Below, piece by piece: positions 1-10,828 of a DNA stretch of 64,000 bases (positions are counted from its first letter, which is position 1; the number at the start of each line of letters is the position of its first letter). The stretch comes from Anaspis maculata (lineage: Eukaryota > Arthropoda > Insecta > Coleoptera > Scraptiidae). The stretch spans positions 37,341,042 through 37,405,041 of the forward strand of contig OX421966.1 in NCBI GenBank assembly GCA_949128115.1. The letters run 5' to 3'. Below the pieces are notes generated by a model. The model made no database searches, was not told the origin of the DNA, and saw nothing but the letters and a program-made list of their open reading frames with translations. The position numbers were made by a program, and so were the translations under genes.

Positions 1-2137
1 TTGAGGAAGTGACGTTATTTTTCGTGAAATGTGAGTTTTTGCAGTGACCACATGCAGCTTTCCCAAATTTGGCGAAAATGCATAATTTGCAGTGGCAAAC
101 CGTCACATTGAGAAATTTGACTTCCCCGACCCCTAATAGTGTACCTCCTGGTTATCGCCTAGACCTCTTTGACGTCGGCCGTAGCGGGGTAGGTAACGGC
201 GATACATATCACATTTACTAACACAGGGTGACTCAAGTAATGCATCAGTAACCATCTCTTGCATCACAAGTTCCATAGTTGCCATGGCAACAATCCCATT
301 CTCGTTGTTCTTCTATGGGAATAATTCAAAAAATTCACAAGGCGATATCTCGAAAACGAAATGAGGTAGGATCAAACAGTTTTGTTGAATAATAATAGGT
401 TTGTTTTGGCAGCGATACACAACCGTTTCCAACCGTTTGGATTCTGCGCGCTTCCGTTAAGCCGTTCGGGCAGTGTAAACTTCGAGTTGCCAACTGTTGG
501 TAAGCTGTTTGGGCAGGTGCCCCCAACGGTTCGAAAACAGTTTGTGGACGGTCAGAGGAGTTTGAGAATTAAAAAGAAACTGGTGATCAGACGCATGCGT
601 ACGCCTTTCTTCGCAATCGGGCGATCTTTGATTGATGGCGTGGCGCCTAATGTGACAGTGTGACAGTAAAGGTAAATAAAGACGCATTTTCGAGGTTAAT
701 TTAAAATAGTTTTACCTGCTGAAAGTTACATATTTACATTAATTCGGTAAATTTATTAAGGGGTTTCTGATGCGACTAACAAAGTTGTTGACGGGAATCG
801 GTTTTATTTTTTTTTTCGTCAAGAAGAAACTCCTCCAAAAAGAAAATGTACGGGTATTGCTATCATATTTTGAAAAATCTTAATTTTGATTTTTGAAAAT
901 TCAAAAACTAGATAGCATCGACAATGTATCTTTCCTCAAGAAAGTCGCATGCCAAATATGAACTTTTTATTTTCAAAAAAAAGGCACCAAAAATGATTTC
1001 TCGTAGACATGAAAAAGTGAATTAGTAGAAGTCATTTTTGGTACCTTTTTTTTGAAAATAGAAAGTTCAAATTGCATGCGACTTTCTTGAGGAAAGATAC
1101 ATTGTCGATGCTATCTAGTTCTTGAATTTTCAAAAATCAAATTCAAATATTTTCAAAATATTTTGGAAATTTTTCAAAATTTGATAGCAATGTCTGTACA
1201 TTTTTTTTTTGATGAGTTTGTACTTGACGAAAAAAATAAAATAAAACCGATTTCCGTCGACAACTTTTTTAGTCGCATCAGAAACCCCTTAAATAAGACC
1301 TCGGCTTGGCGGGGAAAACTTGACAAGTTGTTGTGTCCCTAGTTTCAACTGGAACCGCTCGCTACGCGTTCTTGCAGCAAAAACTTTCCAACCACTTGAA
1401 AACTGGTTGGAGTCGAGTATGCGCGCTGAATCACAGTTAGCAAACCGTCCGCAACTCGCTGCCAAAACAAACCTAATATGACACATTTTGCACATTTTAG
1501 TACAGTGTCAATATTTTTTCACAAAAACCCTGATTGGAAGTTGAGGGCGGGCATGTCATTTTATACAAGATGAATTTTTTTTATGGAAATCTTGGTCAGT
1601 CAATATCAGTGGTTAACTGTCATTTTACATCCACAATAAGAAAGATTACCGCGATTTCCAAAAATCATTTTGTATAAAATGACATGCCCACCATCAACTT
1701 CCAATCAGGGTTATTGTGAAAAAATATTGACACTGTACTGAAATGTGCAAAATGTGTCGAATTTAAGGGAACAAAACTTTTTGATCTTACCTCATTCCGT
1801 TTTCGAGATATCGCCTTGTGAATTTGCCGAATTATTTCCGTAGAGGAACAACAGAAATGGGATTGTTGTCATGGCAACTATGGAACTTGTGATACAAGGG
1901 ATGGTTACTAACGCATCACTTGAGTCACCCTGTGTTAGTAAATGTGATTTGTATCACCGTTACCTACCCCGTTACGGCCGACCTCAAAGAGGTCTAGGCC
2001 ATAACCAGGAGGTAGCACCATTAAGGTTGTTACTGCAAATCATGCATTTTCGCCAAATTTGGGCAAGCTGCATGGTCCCAGAGAGAAACGACATAAAAAA
2101 ACTCACATTTCACGAAAAATCACGTCACTTCCTCAAA
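1..2137. mobile_element. Large foldback (palindromic) element
   Basis: The first bases of the window are the reverse complement of the bases ending near 2137. The outer arms run about 1-430 and 1453-2137, and a second very well matched pair runs about 757-1002 and 1031-1290, leaving a loop of only about 28 bases near 1003-1030. The stretch between the outer and inner arms is only weakly matched. The right arm is interrupted by a smaller element (1480-1758). I see no convincing protein: the short reading frames here do not resemble any family. The form suggests a non-autonomous foldback or long-TIR DNA transposon. The left end may lie beyond the window start, so the true terminus and target duplication cannot be judged. 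Confidence 0.75.
1480..1758. mobile_element. Small inverted-repeat element nested in the right foldback arm
   Basis: The ends are GACACATTTTGCACATTT and its reverse complement. The arms continue inward for about 90 bases on each side (1480-1575 and 1660-1758) around a short unmatched centre. It interrupts sequence that is otherwise mirrored by the left arm at about 390-410, so it inserted after the larger palindrome formed. No coding capacity is seen. It is MITE-like, superfamily not assigned. Confidence 0.65.
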
Positions 2138-2177
2138 AATCAAAATGTCAATAAAAATCAAAAACCGTTTCGAGATA

Positions 2178-5100
2178 TTAGTTGCATTGGTACGTGAAAA
2201 GACGTTTCATTTTTGTATACAGCAATGCCGCTTTGCATGATGATAGTTTATGCCCATTCACGTGATTTGACCCGAGGGGCCACTTTTTTCTAACATTAGG
2301 ATCGAAGATGGCGGTCTCTTTTCCAAGATGGCATTCAAATTTCAACTCTGTTTCCAGTAACACTACAGAAACAAGATGGTAGTCGTTTTTGACTAATTTT
2401 GAGTCGTAGGAATCGATAATCTCATTATTTCTAAGATTTTGTGCCGTGGAGAGCAGTAGACTAGGACCAAATTTCATAAATCGCTCTCCGAACGATGCAA
2501 GAAGCATTTCATGTAACAGTTGGGTAACAAGACTTGTTGGGGTATTTTGACCTCGTTGATTCCGAGAATAATTGTTGCCACCTCAAAATTTGGACCGTTG
2601 GGCCCCCAGGACCCCATTTTTGACTTTTCCGGACATTCAGATAGCCTCTGTTCTCCAAGTTCAACCGTTCATATCTTGAAGACCGTAATAGATGAAGTGA
2701 AAATTCTTTCACCGTTGCCTCACCTGATAATTACTGAAAGCCTCCCATGCGATTTTTTCTTCTTTGTTTCCGATCATCACCTTTGCAGATCCTGAAGATC
2801 AAAAGAGGTGCAAAACGAACACAAAAACATTGACCCATGGTAATCTATGTGAATAGTTCAAAATAAGCCCACACTTATGCGAGACTATGTAGAGAAAACT
2901 TCGAAAAAGTTTTTGACAAAATAGCATCTCAGTAGGCGCTTTGGTCCAGGAGTAATGATTTTTTAAAAATAGGAGAAGCGCGCGCTGTATCAATTGTAGC
3001 CCATAGTCCGGTCTTCAGTCGTTTCAACCTTGCAAATGCCACTTGGCGAAATTATTCTATGGACTATTACCTTCATTTTGAGATTCTTTGCCATGATGGC
3101 GGCGATGCAAACGCCGTATACAGGCTGATATCAAAAATGCAAAAATTCAAACTCATAAATCAAAGCAGTTGGAGTCATGAAAATCACCAAGTAGATTCAC
3201 AATTTATTGCCTATCAAGACAAAACAAACCGCATGTGAATATCTTCAGTCGTTTCTAAAAGATCCTGAAAGTATGTAGTCGTCGATTTCATGACGCTCCG
3301 TTGAGTACTTGATCTTGCACGTGTAGAATAATGCGTCCATCCGCCTCATCATCCATAGTAAGAATGGGTGATCCTGCTAGTCCTGTTTGTATGCCTGAAA
3401 ATACAATCTCATGGCCAACGTTGGTTACCACAAGAACTGTTGGGAAAGTGGTGATGATCAGTCGATCCAGAAACGTGAATGCGAGTGCTTTCCACTAGCC
3501 CCAAGTTTGGTACATCTGCCATTTACGCATGTGCGGGTGCCAAACGGTGCTTTCTATCTACGTGTTCTTACTTGGCTCTGTGCCGTTCATTGGATCACTT
3601 AAAATTTTGTGCCAAACTATAGAACATGTGCCGTCTGGTGGTATTTATGCCGTCTAGGTGGAAAGCGCCCAATAGTTCCTCTTTATTACTCAAGTTTCGC
3701 AGGAAGTCCGGCCAGTTTTCCGGCAACAAACCTGCGGCAAGAACGCTGGAGAAATACTCTGGTAAGGTGCGTGATAGCCTTGGTGATGGATGTTTGTGTC
3801 CCCGTGTTGCCCCGTTGTGGATGATAGTCACAGGAATCAGGGATTGAGCTGATAGGAACTGTATCTTCTAGAAGTTTCACTAGTACGTTCTTTGTGCCAG
3901 GTCTAATAAGTCATAATATGGTTGTTCAGAGCTAGGGATGGAAGGCATTGTTGGTTTTCGTGAGAGAAAAAGGTGTACAGGGCCAGTTTACGGGACATCG
4001 CCACCATAAAAAGACGCTGATAGTTATATGTCTCTCTTGAGGTCATGGACGACTTTGTGATCTCTCTTTTGAGTGATGGCAAAGATGACAGTGCGACTTT
4101 TAGGAATAGGATCATACAAAGATTCTGTCCGTTCTATGAATCTCCCATTCACGAAAGAAGAATACTGTTTCACATCATTTTCTTTAGATTTTACTAAAGC
4201 ATCTACTCCCGATGGCTGCACAATAAGCTAAGTGTCCAAAGCAATGAGATCTGGTGTGCGTTCCATGAACGAGTTCCTGGAGTATTCAAAAGTATGTGCT
4301 TCACAAATAAGCACCTAGTCTGGAATTTTTTCTGGTGAGCCAAATATTATTCGTGATGGGAGTTTTTTCTTTCGCTCGCGTCTTCAGGTCTCAGATCCTA
4401 CGAACTCATCCAGAAGCCTACAAAGTTCTGGGCCCGCGAAACAACATCTTCGCAAACCAGCTGAATCTTGAGTAAATCCAATGGCCCCACCGTAATCTTC
4501 AACATCTCTATTGCTCCGTTAGTGAGCTTGATCAATTGCGAGAGCTGAGAAAGGGCGCGTAGTCTTGCCAACGACAAAACTTCTTTTGCTGAACTACTCA
4601 TGAGCCCCAGGAACTTCAAGAAACCAGATCGAGGTCCGTTAAAAAAATATTTTGCACTAGTTATCACATCTTCGGTTTTGTTTTCCAAAGGAAGAAATGA
4701 GTCTTCCTTTCCAATAAGAGAATGTCAGAAGAAGGAACATGAGAAGAACCGACGACGATTTTGGAACAAAGTGATTCGTGACAGAGGATCTTGAGCCCTG
4801 ATTAAAACTACCTACTTGATCATCAGAAAGCATACCCAACATTATAGCAGTGTGAAATATTCAACAACATAAAAAAATACGTCATTTATTTTCATAAATT
4901 GACCACGCTCTTCTTTTGCGCAGCATGAAATCGTGAAAATGATAACTTTTTTGATTTCTACGACCCAAAATTAGTCAAAAATGACTACCAACTTCTTGCT
5001 GTAGCGTTGCTGGATTGAAAAGATGAATTTGGAACGCCATCTTGATAAAAAAGACCGCCATCTTTGATCCTAATGAGAGAATAAAGTGGCCCCTCGGGTC

Positions 5101-5202
5101 AAATCACTTGAATGGTCATACACTATCACCATGTAAAGCGGCATTGCTGTATACAGAATTGCCATATGGTTCTGATTTTTCACGTGTACCACTGCAACTA
5201 TA
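2178..5202. mobile_element. Decayed DNA transposon with ~225-250 bp terminal inverted repeats
   Basis: Sequence 2178-2412 is repeated in inverted orientation at about 4955-5202, with shared landmarks such as the ATACAGCAATGCCGCTTT block and the CCCGAGGGGCCAC block. The arms differ by scattered substitutions and small indels, so the element is old. The interior (2413-4954) holds a broken minus-strand coding region, described separately. Such long terminal repeats around a decayed coding core are typical of DNA transposons. The superfamily is not assigned because no transposase motif can be read. Confidence 0.6.
3330..4690 (-). pseudogene. Decayed coding remnant of a repetitive transposon-associated protein
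   Basis: Several minus-strand fragments appear in order and read like one protein broken by stops and frameshifts: 4688-4398, 4221-4024, 3880-3686 and 3831-3595. The 4221-4024 piece contains SFVNGRFIERTESLYDPIP followed by HDLKRDI, and the 3831-3595 piece contains LPENWPDFLRN. From memory these resemble a widespread uncharacterised protein family found in many copies in arthropod, cnidarian and fish genomes, with blocks of the type SLYDPIPK and IPxNWQxFLR. The family's function is unknown to me. Its place inside the 2178-5202 inverted repeats suggests that it was the cargo or transposase-associated protein of that element. Confidence 0.45.
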
Positions 5203-6310
5203 TTGATGCCGGCTTCCCAAAAATGACTATAGAAAAAAACTGGATTTTTTTGCAAAAGTTGACCATGGTTGAAAAGTGATCATTTAGACACACCTTCCAT
5301 TGTCACCCTGTATTATACAGTATCCAGTCATCATCATCAATAATTACCCGGCCTGACATAGCGCCCTATAGCCAAATAAATGCCCTTTTAGAGATGATCT
5401 AGTTTTTCAAAACCGGTTCCATTTGTTCCGAGATACACCCAGTCAAAGTGAGACGAAATTTTGGGGTGGACCACTTCTTCTGTTGATGTGTTTACCTACT
5501 AGTCCAACTGCAGGAGCTCTAGAAAAGAACAGTGGATTGTGACGAATCCGGTAAGCTCTACAACAGAGTCCTCCACAGAGTCTTCAGAATTTGGCGCTAT
5601 TTCTGATTATATTTTATAGAGGTTAACGGCAAGATGCAGCTTTTCAAAGCTGACAAAAAAGTGTTATTTTAGGAAAATCCTATGAATACTATTTAATTAA
5701 GTATGGAATCACATGGCAGCAGTGAGACTGATATTGACAGTAAGGAATACACTCCCCATGCGGCGAGAGAGGCGGCGCAATCGAGTGCGAAAAATTTAGC
5801 CCAGAGAAATCTCTCTAACGTCAATGTGCACGAGTCGGAGAGGGAAAAGAGGCGAGTCGAAGAAAAAGTGGTGTTCACAACTCGATAAGTCGCAAGAAAG
5901 TGTCTTTCTTGCATTCGTGTGATTACTGCATTCGGTGACGCTCGTGCGTAATTTTTCACACTCATGAGAAAACTACGACTCTAGTTGCTTGTTACGTGAT
6001 ATGTATACTGTATTAATAAGTATAGCAATTATACGAGTACTAGTGCTAAGTACGAGAAATTAACGACCCCAACCATATTGTCATGTCACATTCACAACAG
6101 CTGTGGGAATGTTTCCTATTACAAATTACTAAAAATACAACAGCCCCAGACTGGTGGGTAGTAAATTCAAATTAGTACATTTCGAGTTTGGAGTTTAGCA
6201 GCGAGAGAAGTTACGCTTGTTCGTTTCTCTTGTCCCTCTTAACCCTCCCCCACACGCACACATTTCGCCCTCTAATGCGTTACAACCCCCGCATGTCTTA
6301 TTCATGCCAT
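5203..6310. other. Intergenic stretch, one unassigned short ORF
   Basis: No recognised gene. A single CACCCTGTATTATACA terminus-like motif occurs near 5299, without a partner close by. A 61-codon plus-strand frame at 5703-5888 has a hydrophilic, Ser/Glu/Arg-rich composition and no recognisable domain. It could be chance or a fossil of a repeat. Confidence 0.4.
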
Positions 6311-6311
6311 T

Positions 6312-6462
6312 CCTTCCACCTCCCATGGATGGGTCCTTCTTCCAGGTCTGCTCCCCGCCGACCCAAGACTTGAACGAATCGATCCCATGCTGTCGGTCGG
6401 CATATCCTCCCAGGACGTACATCACGGCGTCGCCGTCGACGACGTTGATAATGAAGCGCACG
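6312..6462 (-). CDS. Possible Kelch-repeat exon (fragment)
   Basis: The minus strand reads a peptide with GDAVMYVLGGYADR near the start, followed by QTWKKDPSMGGGRNGM. This follows the Kelch blade pattern of a hydrophobic strand plus Gly-Gly, then a Trp, then a Met and an Arg-Gly-like turn. The stretch is also more GC-rich than its surroundings. I could not find a convincing splice acceptor, and the donor is uncertain. It could be one exon of a beta-propeller protein, a pseudogene fragment or coincidence. Confidence 0.3.
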
Positions 6463-6489
6463 GTACAAAGTACAAAGGAATATCCATAG

Positions 6490-7980
6490 CTCCGATTTAT
6501 GGAACATCGTCCCGTGCATGTTTGCCGGTTTCCCTTGTATTATTATTATTAATGGGTCGCAATGCACGCACTATAGCCGGCAACGATCGGACAAGAAGTT
6601 CGCATCAGGTCCGCAGGGAACTTTGGTCTGCTAATCTCGGTATAACTTATCAACTCCGGTAATCTGCGGGATTAGGTTTCTCCGGTGAGCGGGCAAGGAA
6701 CTGAGAAAAAGCGAAAAAAGAACCAGCACCGTCGCAACATCCCTAATAGATTACGGATTGGGGGTTGCACACCACCACCACCCACGTCGAAAACACTTTC
6801 TGAATTTATCGTGAGAGGGCGGCGGCGTGACATCTCCGGTCAGAATCAATTGGCTTTCGTCATAACGAAAAAGTTCGCGCCGGTTGCAAGAGACATCCAT
6901 CAAGCTTTTGAAATTGTTGCGTGCACAAGGATGGGGGCTGTTGGCTGTTGTGATGATTAAGTTTTCGGAGAGAAAGAATGCCTGCATTAAGCTGTCACCG
7001 GGGACGCTACTCCATTCATTCCCGTTTTGTTTGTGAGCCGAGGAAAATCGTTTGTGTTGATGAAAATTATGGAATGTCCCGCATTTAGCATTGCTGAATG
7101 AACCGGCTGTGCCAGATCTAGAGCTTCTTCAGTACAAATTCCTCGATTTGGAATTCTTGCACTGAGCGCGTCGCAAGAAATGTAACAAAACAAGAACTGC
7201 ACAAGGATGTAATTCAACCCATTGATGTTTAATGGTTTTCGGAGAGATTTTTTCTCATATACTGTCCATCCACTCCATCCAGTCAATGAGTCAATCAAGT
7301 AATGACTGAGATGCCTCCATTCGTGACCATCAGTGATAGCAGTTTTGAACTAAACAAACCTTTCCTAACTTTACCGAAATTTAACAGTGAATAAACTGAA
7401 CCTAGCTTATTTTAAATTAATGCTAAAATCTTCCTTCTATCGAAATCTAGCTTAATGATCATTCGCACTTGCAAATGCCAGAAGTATGTATAAACGAGCA
7501 GTATGGGTGAAGCAATTCATGTGTAAGTTATTAAAAGCAACGCCATAGTGGTGAGATGTAGGTAACCATAATCGTAACCATATCAAAATCGTGCGTATGT
7601 CTTGTCTAAAGGCGGCGATTCCAATAGATTTCACTTACCTGGGACACTGCATAAGTTCGACAGTCATATTTAGAAATTAAAAACGGCTAAGAAAATACGT
7701 TCTCACATAAAAGCCCCATACAAACTTCAATTTAAAAAAAGTCCGAAGTTTATTCAAGTGACTACAAAATTTATGAAGACCTTCTCCAATGGGGTTCATC
7801 CTTCAGATTGTTTGAAAAGAACACTCGCTACCACTTTAAAAAAACAGATTGCAAGTGGAATTTTGCAAAAATCAGCTACCACACGGTGAAATTTATAGCT
7901 CCTGACCTTTAACCCCTTCGCCCCCACCCCACCCTACTTCAAAATTTCAAAAAGCATTGCCAACATTGTGATGGAGGGGT
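6490..7980. other. No recognisable gene or repeat
   Basis: I see no coding region, RNA gene or clear repeat here. The reading frames are short and have no recognisable composition or motifs. Confidence 0.5.
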
Positions 7981-8012
7981 TGATTTCCCCGGAAATCAGT
8001 GTACATTTCATT

Positions 8013-8455
8013 CCGGAATTCCCGGAAATCTTTTGGAAATCACCGGAATTCCCGGAAGTCTTTCGGAAATCTGTCGGGAATCACCAGAATTCTTTTGAAA
8101 ATCACTGAAATTCCCGGAGATCTCTCGGAAATCACAGCACCGGAATTCCCGAAAGTCTTTCGGAAATCACCGAAATTTCCGTAAATCTTTCGGAAGTTAT
8201 CAGACTCCTCGGAATTCTTTCGGAAATCACTGGAATTTCCGGAAGTCTTTCGGAAATTACCGGAATTTCCGGAAGTCTTTCGGAAATCACAAGAATTCTT
8301 TTGGAAATCATCGGAATTCCCGAAAGTCTCTCGGAAATCACTAGAATTCTTTTGGAAATCATCGGAATTCCCGGAATTCTTTCGGAAATCACAAGAATTC
8401 TTTTGGAAATCATCGGAATTCCCGGAGGTCACCTGAAATCCTCGTAACTCCGGAA
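8013..8455. repeat. Minisatellite, ~30-bp monomer
   Basis: About 14-15 imperfect tandem copies of a unit of about 29-31 bases, built on GGAATTCCCGGAAGTCTTTC followed by GGAAATCACC. Variants alternate GTCTTTCGG with ATTCTTTTGG, hinting at a 60-base higher-order unit in the 3' half. The array is flanked by partly inverted sequences (a GTTGATTTCC block near 7979 and a GGAAAATCAACCCC block near 8485). Frames translate to GNSGDFRK-type repeats on the minus strand, but nothing suggests a real gene. Confidence 0.85.
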
Positions 8456-8489
8456 GTCGGAATTCTTGTGTACATTTTTTTCTTGGAAA

Positions 8490-9475
8490 ATCAACCCCTC
8501 GTTGTGATGCATCAAATTGAAGACAATAAAATTACTTTTCCGTCAAACATATTTTCAATATTTTCAATCCACCCCTCAACACTTGTGAAAATTCTCTCTT
8601 TGTTGATGAAAGGAAAATGTTTCCTCTATTAACTTCCGATTGTCGAGAAATAGACTTTCCAGCAAAAATAGGTCGATTTTTATTTTTAGGGGGTCATCTA
8701 AGACACGTATGGCCAAATTTTCATCTTCAACCCCTTTGCCCCCACCCTGCCCTACTTTAAAATTTCAAATACCATTACTTATCTTGTGATTCATTAAATT
8801 GAAGGCAATAAAAGTTCTCTTTCCGTGAAACATTTTTCTAATTTTTTTAAACCACCCCGCTGAAGTAGGTGGGAGCGAAGGGGTTGAAGATGAAAACCTG
8901 GCCATACGTGTCTCAGATGACCCCATTGAAATAAAAATTGACCTGTTTTTGCTGAAAAGTCTATTTCTCAAGAATCGGGAGTTTATAGGGTAAAAATTTC
9001 CTTTTCATCAATAAAAAGAGGATTTTCACAAGGGTTGAGGGGTGGTTTGAAAAAATTGAAAATATTTTTGACGAAAAGAGAATTTTATTGCCTTTAATTT
9101 GATGTATTACAACAGTGACGTAGCCAGGATTTTCATTTGGAGGGGGGGGGGGGGCAAGTCAAGAGAATGCAAAAAAGTGTGAGCTAAGCGACCAAAATAG
9201 TACCGTAGACGAGAAACTTTTCTAAAGGGAGCGTGGCTATGATATTTCGGGAGGGGTGAGGAAACCCCGCCCCTCCCCCACCCCCCCTTTCGCTACGTAA
9301 CTGTATCACAAGATAGGTAATGCTAGTTGAAATTTTTAAGTAGGGTGGGGTGGGAGCGAAGAGGTGTAAGATAAAGATTTGGCAATATGTGCCTTAGATG
9401 TCCCCCTCAAAACAAAAATTGACCTTTTCGGCGTTTTCCTGTACATTTTTTTGACGGAGAGAAATCAGGGGTGAC
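8490..9475. repeat. Dispersed repeat family, inverted pair
   Basis: Two halves in opposite orientation meet near 8850. Each contains the blocks ATCTTCAACCCCTTTGCCCC, TCAAATTGAAGGCAATAAAA-like and GAGAAATAGACTTTCCAGC. The same blocks recur at 18720-19470, 29390-29740, 37290-37415 and 46080-46200. No protein is encoded. This is a high-copy non-autonomous repeat that tends to occur as head-to-head palindromes. Confidence 0.6.
9113..9303. mobile_element. hAT-like MITE (CAGTGACGTAGCCAGG end) with 8-bp target duplication
   Basis: The left end is CAGTGACGTAGCCAGG and the right end is GCTACGTAACTG, the inverted counterpart with one mismatch over 12 bases. It is flanked by TATTACAA (9105-9112) and TATCACAA (9304-9311), an 8-bp duplication with one difference, interrupting the dispersed repeat at its conserved GATGTATCACAA block. 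The CAGNG-CGTAGCCAGG terminus and 8-bp duplication are characteristic of non-autonomous hAT elements. The interior has a G-run on the left and C-runs on the right that extend the inverted repeat. Confidence 0.75.
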
Positions 9476-9871
9476 AACTTTTCAAATGAACAGCCTGTAT
9501 AAGTTAACAATAGGTAGGTATACAAAAAAATCACAAATGTTGTAGGGACATTCGCTGAAAGTGAACAAGGCTCTGCCATTTGTTCATAATTTGTTTGCAC
9601 AATCCTCAGCACACCCGAATTATACCAGCACCATCAGCAAGCTCAAATTGCGCCTGGAAGACAACAGGAAAATGGCATCACTGTCAAAGATGACTAGAAC
9701 AGTGTTGTCATTTTTTGTGCTGTCTTCCATCCTGTATCCCATTCATGTATCATAACTACAGCTATAGCGCTCAGATGTGTGGATGGGTTTTGAACTCTCG
9801 GTTTTTTTTTCTTCAAAACGTGACAACAAACTCGAACAACCCAAAAGTAAAGACTCGAGGGGTTAACCACT

Positions 9872-10115
9872 GTGGAGGTTTTCTGTCCCTTGCCTTGGAG
9901 ATCCGTGGAGGTTTGGTGGAGATCCGTGGGGATCCGTGGGGATCCGTGGAGATCCGTGGAGGTTTGGTGGAGATCCGTGGGGATCCGTGGGGATCCGTGG
10001 GGATCCGTGGAGGTTTGGTGGAGATCCGTGGGGATCCGTGGGGATCCGTGGGGATCCGTGGAGATCCGTGGAGGTTTTATGGAGATCCGTGGAGATTTCG
10101 TGGAGATTTCTTCTC
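9872..10115. repeat. Minisatellite, 10-bp monomer GATCCGTGG(G/A)
   Basis: Tandem 10-bp units GATCCGTGGG and GATCCGTGGA are arranged in higher-order blocks, each ended by an 11-base variant GGTTTGGTGGA. All three plus frames remain open through most of the array because the unit contains no stop, which explains the overlapping repetitive frames. It is not a gene. The same monomer forms the array at 12967-13115. Confidence 0.9.
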
Positions 10116-10119
10116 AATT

Positions 10120-10828
10120 TGGACACTTTTCTGATATTTGAAGTCATATGATGTCTTTGGATCAATGTTTTAATATCTAAGCTTGATTTGTTGGCCAGCT
10201 CTAGTTGAAAATAGTAAGGAAATACTTCGTATTGATAGATCGGCAAATTTTTGATATCGTTAAAGCAGAATTCTGTATTATCCCATTCAAGACGACCTGT
10301 AATGGATGTCACCCCTGTTTTCCCTTTCTTGTTTTGCGAATCGTTGCGAATGAAAAAATCAGGGTGAGTGCTCGAGTGAAGGCCAGTTTGACGAAAGCGA
10401 AATAGCACTTTTCGGGAATAGATCCTGGAGTAAACTGCACGCCGGCGAAAGTTTAACCCAGGAGGTTATACCAAGTAAAAAGTAGGTGACCGTGTCATAA
10501 AGGGGACCCGAAGCCGTACATTTCACAGTAACAATTTTACCATTATTCCCTTCCTCATGCAATAATTTTGAGTAGATCTAGGTACGGAAGAATGCGATTT
10601 ACTAACGTGAACTATTCAATTTTTGCACTTGAACAATGTCCACTTTTCTTGCTGGTCGCCATGGTAACCACACTCTCTTCTCGCTGTTCTTTTCTGACAA
10701 TTGACGTTTCAAGGAGCTATGCGAAAAATGTGAAGATGTATGTGCTTCACATAGCGCAGTATGTTATTGGCATTAATAAAAACAGCAATATGATTCGAAA
10801 GGCAAATAGAGAAATTACACGCGTCAAC
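10120..10828. other. No recognisable gene
   Basis: Moderately AT-rich DNA with no supported gene or obvious repeat. The plus frame at 10568-10861 runs into the next mobile element and has no recognisable domain. Confidence 0.45.

Noticed and set aside
8040..8432. A 130-codon minus-strand repetitive frame (GNSDDFQKN type)
   Set aside because: Direct translation of the 30-bp minisatellite; overlapping frames are equally open.
9715..10408. Long open frames on both strands (139 and 181 codons) with repetitive Gly/Asp/Pro/Trp sequence
   Set aside because: They arise from the stop-free 10-bp minisatellite unit. All frames are open at once and no domain is present.
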